A stretch of 37,856 nt of DNA from Fidelibacterota bacterium (GTDB lineage: Bacteria; Marinisomatota; Marinisomatia; SCGC-AAA003-L08; TMED6). The notes beneath the pieces are model-generated. The model was not told where the DNA came from, searched no databases, and saw only the letters and a list, made by a program, of their open reading frames with translations. Positions 33,018 to 37,856 of the stretch are shown here, in pieces. Numbering within the stretch: the first letter of the stretch is position 1; each line of letters opens with the position of its first letter. The stretch is from positions 1-37,856 of the forward strand of contig JAAZYZ010000056.1 in assembly GCA_014239355.1 (NCBI GenBank), given 5' to 3'. A program made the translations under genes and the position numbers.

Positions 33018-35480
33018 ATGAAAAGCCCACTTATTATTGTTGAGTCCCCATCGAAAATCAAAACCTTAAAAAAGTTTTTAGATGCAAATTATAATATTGA
33101 AGCATCTGTAGGTCATTTTCGAGATTTACCTAAAAGTAAATTAGGGATAGAAGTTGATGATAATTTTTCAGCAGAATATCATGTATCGCAAGATAGCACC
33201 AAAACTGTCCAAGCATTAAAAAAAGCATTAAAGAAATCAGATGCTTTATTTATTGCAACAGATCCTGATCGTGAAGGGGAGGCGATTGCGTGGCATATTG
33301 TAGATGAATTAAAACCAAAGGTTCCTATCAAAAGATTAGTATTTAATGAAATTACAAAAACAGCTATTCTGGAATCATTTAATCATACGCGAGACATTGA
33401 TATCAATCTTGTAGATGCTCAAGAAACGAGGAGGTTTTTAGATCGACTTTTTGGATTTATGGTATCTGAAAAAATGTGGTTTAATATGAAAAGTGGAGTA
33501 TCAGCTGGTAGAGTTCAGAGCCCTTCAATCAAAATTTTAGTAGACCGTGAAAAAGAAAGAACAAAATTTAAACAAAATGAGTATTGGAGTATTTCGGGTG
33601 TTTTTGAAAGTAATAAATCAGAAATTAATGCCAAATTAATAAAAATTGGAGATAAAAAATTAGCTACGGGCAATGCATTTGATAAAAAAACAGGGACACT
33701 ATTTAATGCAGATGATATAGTATTAAATGAGAAAAAATCTGATGAGTTAATAAAAGAAATAGAAAATAATTCATGGGTAGTAGATAAACTTGAACAAAAA
33801 CCTGTTACGCAAAGACCGTATGCTCCTTTTATTACTTCAACATTACAACAAGAAGGTATAAGGCAATTTAGAATGAGCGCTCAAAATGTAATGAGAATTG
33901 CTCAAACCTTATATGAAAATGGATATATCACGTATATGCGTACTGATTCTGTCCATCTTTCAAATGAAGCAATTTCAGCAAGTAGAAAAGAAATTAAAAA
34001 ATTATATGGTAATGATTATTTGCCTGAAAAAGGAATTCAATATACAGGTAAAGTTAAAAATGCACAAGAGGCTCATGAAGCTATTAGGCCTGCTGGATCA
34101 ACTTTTAAACACCCAGATGAATTAAAATCTAAATTAGATACTAACCAATTAAAATTATATACATTAATTTGGAAGCGTACACTAGCATCACAAATGAAGC
34201 CCGCTAAAATTGAAAGAACAACTGTTTGGATTTCTAATGGAAAACATATTTTTGAAGCTAAAGGTAAAATAATATTATTCCCAGGATTTTTAAAAGTATA
34301 TGTTGAGGCTACAGATAATAAAAAAGCTAGAGACGATGATGAAAATGTGTTGCCTGAACTGAAAAAACAACAGACTCTCAGTAGCTTAGAATTTGAAAAA
34401 AAACAACACTTTACCAAACCAATTAATAGATTTACTGAAGCATCATTAGTAAAAGAATTAGAAAAATTAGGTATTGGCAGACCTTCTACCTATGCTAGTA
34501 TATTAAAAAAAATTCAAGATAAAGAATATGTGAATAAAGTAAAAGGTGCAATGATTCCAACATTCACTGCATTTGCTATTGTTCAATTTTTAGAAAAATA
34601 TTTTGATGATTTAGTAAACTTAAAATACACTTCAAATATGGAAGATGATTTAGATAGTATTTCAAGAGGAGAAAGTAGCAAAACTGATTATCTAAATAGT
34701 TTTTATTTCGGTAATAAAAAATTAGATGGATTAAAAACAAAACTAGAACAAGAGTTTGATAAAAATCAGGCCCGATTAATTTCTACAATGAATGTAAATG
34801 GCACTGAAATAGAAATAAGAATTGGTCGATATGGTATATATGGGCAAAAAGGAGAAGAACGTTTTGCTATTCCAATTGATTTACCTCCAAGTGATTTAAA
34901 TGGTGAAAAAATTGCTGAAATAATTGAAATAAAAAACAAAGAGCCAGAAGTAATGGCTGTAGATCCTATATCAAAAGAAGATATATTATTAAAAAAGGGG
35001 CGATTTGGTCCTTATGTGCAATGTGAGAAAAAAATGAAATCATTACCACCAAACACTACAATGGAAGAAGTAGATGAACAATTAGCAATCAATTTAATTA
35101 GCTTACCTAAAAGTATAGGCCAATGGGGTGATAATAATGATGATATTAAATTAGATATTGGAAAATTTGGACCATATATTAGATGTGGGAAAGTAACTTG
35201 TTCAATACCTAACGAGATACCTATATTTGAAGTTAATGAAGAACAAGCCATAGAATTATTAAAATCAGGTAAACAAGGTAGAGGCCCAAAAGTCATTAAA
35301 GATTTAACAGATGGAATAGAAATTCGAGAAGGTCGATATGGAATGTACATTACAGATGGAAAAATAAATGCTAAAATGCCTAAAGACTTAACACCGGATG
35401 AATTGACTTTAGAGGAAGCAAAAAAACTAATAGACGAAAAAAAATTAGCCCCCAAAAAAAAGTTTAGAAAAAAGAAATGA
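33018..35480 (+). CDS. topA: DNA topoisomerase I
   Basis: An 820-residue type IA topoisomerase that relaxes negative supercoils. The Toprim domain (IVESPSKIKTLKKFL; ATDPDREGEAIAWH) is followed by the catalytic region with Tyr306 in GYITYMRTDS, then GRPSTYASIL. Instead of zinc fingers the C-terminus has four repeats of the GRYGxY type (IRIGRYGIYGQKG, LKKGRFGPYVQCE, LDIGKFGPYIRCG, IREGRYGMYITDG), common in FCB and alphaproteobacterial TopA, and a Lys-rich tail. The stop overlaps glyS by 4 bp. Confidence 0.96.
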   Translation: MKSPLIIVESPSKIKTLKKFLDANYNIEASVGHFRDLPKSKLGIEVDDNFSAEYHVSQDSTKTVQALKKALKKSDALFIATDPDREGEAIAWHIVDELKPKVPIKRLVFNEITKTAILESFNHTRDIDINLVDAQETRRFLDRLFGFMVSEKMWFNMKSGVSAGRVQSPSIKILVDREKERTKFKQNEYWSISGVFESNKSEINAKLIKIGDKKLATGNAFDKKTGTLFNADDIVLNEKKSDELIKEIENNSWVVDKLEQKPVTQRPYAPFITSTLQQEGIRQFRMSAQNVMRIAQTLYENGYITYMRTDSVHLSNEAISASRKEIKKLYGNDYLPEKGIQYTGKVKNAQEAHEAIRPAGSTFKHPDELKSKLDTNQLKLYTLIWKRTLASQMKPAKIERTTVWISNGKHIFEAKGKIILFPGFLKVYVEATDNKKARDDDENVLPELKKQQTLSSLEFEKKQHFTKPINRFTEASLVKELEKLGIGRPSTYASILKKIQDKEYVNKVKGAMIPTFTAFAIVQFLEKYFDDLVNLKYTSNMEDDLDSISRGESSKTDYLNSFYFGNKKLDGLKTKLEQEFDKNQARLISTMNVNGTEIEIRIGRYGIYGQKGEERFAIPIDLPPSDLNGEKIAEIIEIKNKEPEVMAVDPISKEDILLKKGRFGPYVQCEKKMKSLPPNTTMEEVDEQLAINLISLPKSIGQWGDNNDDIKLDIGKFGPYIRCGKVTCSIPNEIPIFEVNEEQAIELLKSGKQGRGPKVIKDLTDGIEIREGRYGMYITDGKINAKMPKDLTPDELTLEEAKKLIDEKKLAPKKKFRKKK

Positions 35481-37129
35481 GAGATGCACATAAAATAATG
35501 GAGAAAATAATATCCCTAGCTAAGCAAAGGGGGTTTATATTCCAAAGTAGTGAAATTTATGGGGGCTTAAAAAGTGCTTATGATTATGGCCCATTAGGTG
35601 TGGAGCTGAAACGTAATATCATGAATGAATGGTGGCGAGCAATGGTTTATGAAAGAGAAGATGTTACCGGATTAGACGCTTCTATTATTATGCATCCAAA
35701 AGTTTGGGAAGCCTCTGGCCATCTAGCAGGCTTTTCAGATCCTTTGGTTGATTGTTTGATTAGTAAAGAAAGATTTAGAGCTGATAAGGCGCCTACTCCA
35801 AATATTGGAGATGAAATTCATATTACATGTAATGATAAGGGGCAAGCTAAAAATTATCAATTAGCTATTGAAAAAAGATTTAATATTGTTCTTCAAAGAA
35901 ATGGAAAAAATCTAGAAGGACTAAAAGTTATCGATACAAATAAAATTGGTTTTTTTGAAACAGATCAAGAAAAAGAAAGTAAAACTTTTGATTTCCCAGG
36001 GTATGTTAGCCCCACCTTTAATAGTCCTTTTTTAAGTAAAGAAAAACAATTCAATCTAATGTTTAGAAGTCAAATTGGTGCGGTAGATGCACTTGGTGAT
36101 ATCGCAAATTTTGTTAATGACAATAAACATTTAGATAAAGATGAAATGAAACAGGGTATTGAAAAAATTGTAAAAGATTCTGCTGTATACTTAAGACCTG
36201 AAACTGCTCAAGCGATGTTTATTCAGTTTTTAAATTGTCAACAAACAATGTCTATGAAAATACCTTTTGGTATTGCACAAATGGGTAAAAGTTTTAGAAA
36301 TGAAATCACAACAGAACATTATATTTTCAGATCTTGTGAATTTGAACAGATGGAAATGGAATTTTTTGTTGAACCTGGTACACAAAAAAAATGGCTTGAT
36401 TATTGGAGAGACAAAAGACTAGAATGGTGGAAATCATTTTCAAACTATCCAGATAATTTTATTTATAGAGCTCATGCAAAAGATGAACTAGCACACTATG
36501 CAGATGCTTGTTATGATATTGAATATAAATATCCATGGGGCTATGATGAACTTGAAGGCGTGGCAAGTCGTACTGATTATGATCTTAAAAAACATGCAAA
36601 ACACTCAGGTGCAAAATTAAGTTATTTTGATCAGCAAAAAGAAGATCCTGAAACTGGAAAAATGGGATGGAGATATACTCCCTATGTGATAGAGCCAGCA
36701 GCAGGTGCAACTAGAGGTTTATTAGTATATTTAATTGATGCTTATCATGAAGAGGCTGTTAAAGATGCAAAAGGGAATGATACAACTCGTGTTGTTATGA
36801 AATTACACCCAAAACTTGCTCCATTTAAAGTTGCGGTATTGCCTTTAATAAAAAAAGATGGATTACCAGAAATTTCGCATGATTTAGTCAATCAATTTAT
36901 GAAAGCTGGAATTAATGCACGCTATGATGAGCAACATGCTATCGGTAAAAGATATAGACGGCATGATGAAGTGGGGACCCCTTATTGTCTTACTATTGAT
37001 GGTGATACTAAGGAAGATAATTGTGTAACCATAAGAGATAGGGATACGATGGAACAAGAGCGTATTTTAATTGAAGAAGCAGTTGAAATCGTCAAAAATA
37101 AGTTAAATCAATCCGACACTATGGACTAA
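35477..37129 (+). CDS. glyS: Glycyl-tRNA synthetase, homodimeric (eukaryal/archaeal-type) form
   Basis: A 550-residue class IIa enzyme charging tRNA-Gly. LAKQRGFIFQSSEIYGG, YDYGPLGVELK and DASIIMHPKVWEASGH open the catalytic domain; YLRPETAQAMF, KSFRNEITTEHYIFRSCEFEQMEMEFF (motif 2) and VIEPAAGATRGLLVYL (motif 3) complete it. The anticodon-binding domain begins FKVAVLPLI. The motif 3 wording EPAAGATRG differs from the common EPSxGxDR. I keep the ATG at 35477 because it overlaps the topA stop by 4 bp; ATG 35498 (MEKIISLAK) is an alternative. The 3' end overlaps the convergent PNPOx gene by 11 bp. Confidence 0.95.
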   Translation: MRDAHKIMEKIISLAKQRGFIFQSSEIYGGLKSAYDYGPLGVELKRNIMNEWWRAMVYEREDVTGLDASIIMHPKVWEASGHLAGFSDPLVDCLISKERFRADKAPTPNIGDEIHITCNDKGQAKNYQLAIEKRFNIVLQRNGKNLEGLKVIDTNKIGFFETDQEKESKTFDFPGYVSPTFNSPFLSKEKQFNLMFRSQIGAVDALGDIANFVNDNKHLDKDEMKQGIEKIVKDSAVYLRPETAQAMFIQFLNCQQTMSMKIPFGIAQMGKSFRNEITTEHYIFRSCEFEQMEMEFFVEPGTQKKWLDYWRDKRLEWWKSFSNYPDNFIYRAHAKDELAHYADACYDIEYKYPWGYDELEGVASRTDYDLKKHAKHSGAKLSYFDQQKEDPETGKMGWRYTPYVIEPAAGATRGLLVYLIDAYHEEAVKDAKGNDTTRVVMKLHPKLAPFKVAVLPLIKKDGLPEISHDLVNQFMKAGINARYDEQHAIGKRYRRHDEVGTPYCLTIDGDTKEDNCVTIRDRDTMEQERILIEEAVEIVKNKLNQSDTMD

Positions 37130-37700
37130 CATAAAATATATTATTTTGATTGTTAACTTTAAATCGAATATGACCATCATGATGTAAATAAAGCATATCA
37201 GATTCTAGCACTTTTAATTCAATATGGGAAAAATTAATATAGCCATCTTCACTATGTGCTCTTTCTGGGTCTGATTTTAAATATTCATAAGGAATATTAG
37301 GATGCCACTTATCTAATTTTTCACTTGGAGCAAAAGGTCCCATATAACATTTTCTACTTTGAAGGAGGGTCTCCTCCCATATTTTTTGAGAGCTTTCATT
37401 TTGATAATGAATAATTGCCTGACATCTAAATCTAATTTGAACTCTGCGCTTCGAATCATAAAAAAGAGCTGTACAAATATTAGATTTTTTTAATTCTTTC
37501 ACTTTAGGACTTCTATAATCTGCATTAAAATATATTTTTAATGGATGATCTAATATATTTCGAAGCACAACTATTCTAGATTCAGGAAAATTATTATTTA
37601 ATGATGATAAAGCAAAGGTATGGTAAGGGCTTTTAGCATCTTTAATTGCATTCTTTAAATATTTTAATTCTGTATTATGTAATTTTTTAATTTTATCCAT
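37119..37700 (-). CDS. Pyridoxamine-phosphate-oxidase-like FMN-binding protein
   Basis: A 193-residue split-barrel flavoprotein. PESRIVVLRNI, IYFNADYRSPKVKELKKS and RRVQIRFRCQAII are the FMN-binding blocks of the PNPOx family. The C-terminal part (RPxxSQxGAxxS) typical of true PdxH is missing; this is closer to the alr4036/Pyridox_oxase_2 group, so I do not call it pdxH. I start at ATG 37700 (MDKIKKLHN), with AAAGG at 37709-37713 eight nt upstream; the frame extends to 37745 but that would run through the tRNA terminator hairpin. Confidence 0.85.
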   Translation of the reverse strand: MDKIKKLHNTELKYLKNAIKDAKSPYHTFALSSLNNNFPESRIVVLRNILDHPLKIYFNADYRSPKVKELKKSNICTALFYDSKRRVQIRFRCQAIIHYQNESSQKIWEETLLQSRKCYMGPFAPSEKLDKWHPNIPYEYLKSDPERAHSEDGYINFSHIELKVLESDMLYLHHDGHIRFKVNNQNNIFYVSP

Positions 37701-37715
37701 TAATATAACCTTTAT

Positions 37716-37747
37716 AAAAAAGTGCTCAGAAATTAATCTGAGCACTT
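37716..37747 (-). terminator. Strong intrinsic terminator of tRNA-Glu
   Basis: AAGTGCTCAGA (37737-37747 read on the minus strand) pairs perfectly with TCTGAGCACTT (37720-37730) as an 11-bp stem with a 6-nt loop, followed by TTTT at 37719-37716 on the minus strand. It begins two bases after the tRNA 3' end, as expected for a tRNA terminator, and is the clearest intrinsic terminator in the window. Confidence 0.85.
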
Positions 37748-37748
37748 G

Positions 37749-37820
37749 TAGCCCGTAGGAGAATCGAACTCCTGTTACAGAGATGAAAACCCTGGGTCCT
37801 AACCACTAGACGAACGGGCC
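37749..37820 (-). tRNA. tRNA-Glu (UUC anticodon)
   Basis: The minus strand folds into a full cloverleaf of 72 nt. The acceptor stem is GGCCCGT with ACGGGCT, a first pair of G1-U72 (wobble) and A73 as discriminator. The D-stem is GTC/GAC, the anticodon stem CAGGG/CTCTG around the loop TTTTCAT (anticodon TTC), and the T-stem AGGAG/CTCCT around TTCGATT. No CCA is encoded. A perfect terminator hairpin follows. The 5' flank has TATAAA at 37836-37841, a possible -10. Confidence 0.95.
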
Positions 37821-37835
37821 ATTTAGAGCGATTAA

Positions 37836-37841
37836 TTTATA
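37836..37841 (-). promoter_or_regulatory. Possible -10 element for tRNA-Glu
   Basis: TATAAA on the minus strand, about 15 bp before the tRNA 5' end. The -35 region is cut by the window edge, so this is only a suggestion. Confidence 0.25.
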
Positions 37842-37856
37842 ATCAAATATATATTA

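Noticed and set aside
35012..35491. Minus-strand 159-codon ORF opposite topA
   Set aside because: It lies antisense to the well-conserved TopA C-terminal repeats and has no recognisable domain.
37701..37745. Longer N-terminus for the PNPOx-like gene
   Set aside because: The extension would be translated from the tRNA terminator stem; the ATG at 37700 has a good ribosome site.
1..37856. CRISPR arrays, insertion sequences, prophage or integration sites, including at the tRNA-Glu
   Set aside because: I saw no spaced repeats, transposase, integrase or tRNA-end duplication; the content is housekeeping throughout.

Overview
The window is a very AT-rich, tightly packed bacterial chromosome segment with no mobile element, CRISPR array or prophage. 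It reads as a free-living Gram-negative bacterium. An LpxH-like lipid A enzyme, a large outer-membrane beta-barrel protein, several lipoproteins and ResB/CcsA (System II) cytochrome c maturation all point to an outer membrane and periplasm. The gene set (short type-3 ProRS, homodimeric GlyRS, class II NrdJ in two pieces, TopA with GRYG-type C-terminal repeats, a peptidase/TolB/Omp85-like fusion) and the low GC suggest the FCB group. A pelagic Marinimicrobia (SAR406)-like lineage is my best guess; this is an inference from gene content, not a phylogeny.

Layout: 1-1887 (+) 3' end of ligA, a rhodanese and an EamA transporter, chained by overlaps. 1882-2655 (-) dapF. 2713-3706 (+) membrane protein and BolA. 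3723-6816 (-) two-part B12-dependent ribonucleotide reductase, nrdJa-nrdJb. 6817-7124 is the largest non-coding stretch and holds a tandem pair of NrdR-box-like operators, a candidate promoter, a long nrdJ leader and phased A-tracts. 7125-9687 (+) gltA-thyA-folA with 1-bp overlaps. 9690-15415 (-) DUF2878, NAD(P)-binding, SRPBCC and YceI proteins behind the giant peptidase-MA/TolB-repeat/beta-barrel protein. 15533-21860 (+) LpxH-like hydrolase, three lipoproteins, then ResB and CcsA. 21864-29819 (-) a long run: threonine aldolase, proS, recO, hydrolase, methyltransferase, MarR, mutY, plsC, a YwaF-like membrane protein and a 53-residue glycine-zipper micro-protein. 29871-31427 (+) amidohydrolase, 31424-32221 (-) DUF2797, 32338-37129 (+) def-topA-glyS, then (-) a PNPOx-like flavoprotein and tRNA-Glu with a strong terminator hairpin between them.

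How the genes fit together: the nrdJ / gltA-thyA-folA divergon is a dNTP-supply module (ribonucleotide reduction, dTMP synthesis, folate recycling), probably with NrdR control at its centre. The 16.4-21.9 kb block looks like a cytochrome c maturation operon carrying its own lipoproteins. Most other genes are housekeeping. Tail-to-tail gene pairs overlap or nearly touch at five of six junctions, a sign of genome streamlining. I see no clear new defence or mobile system. The most worthwhile leads are the NrdR/nrdJ control region, the triple-domain surface protein, the lipoproteins next to ResB/CcsA and the micro-protein.
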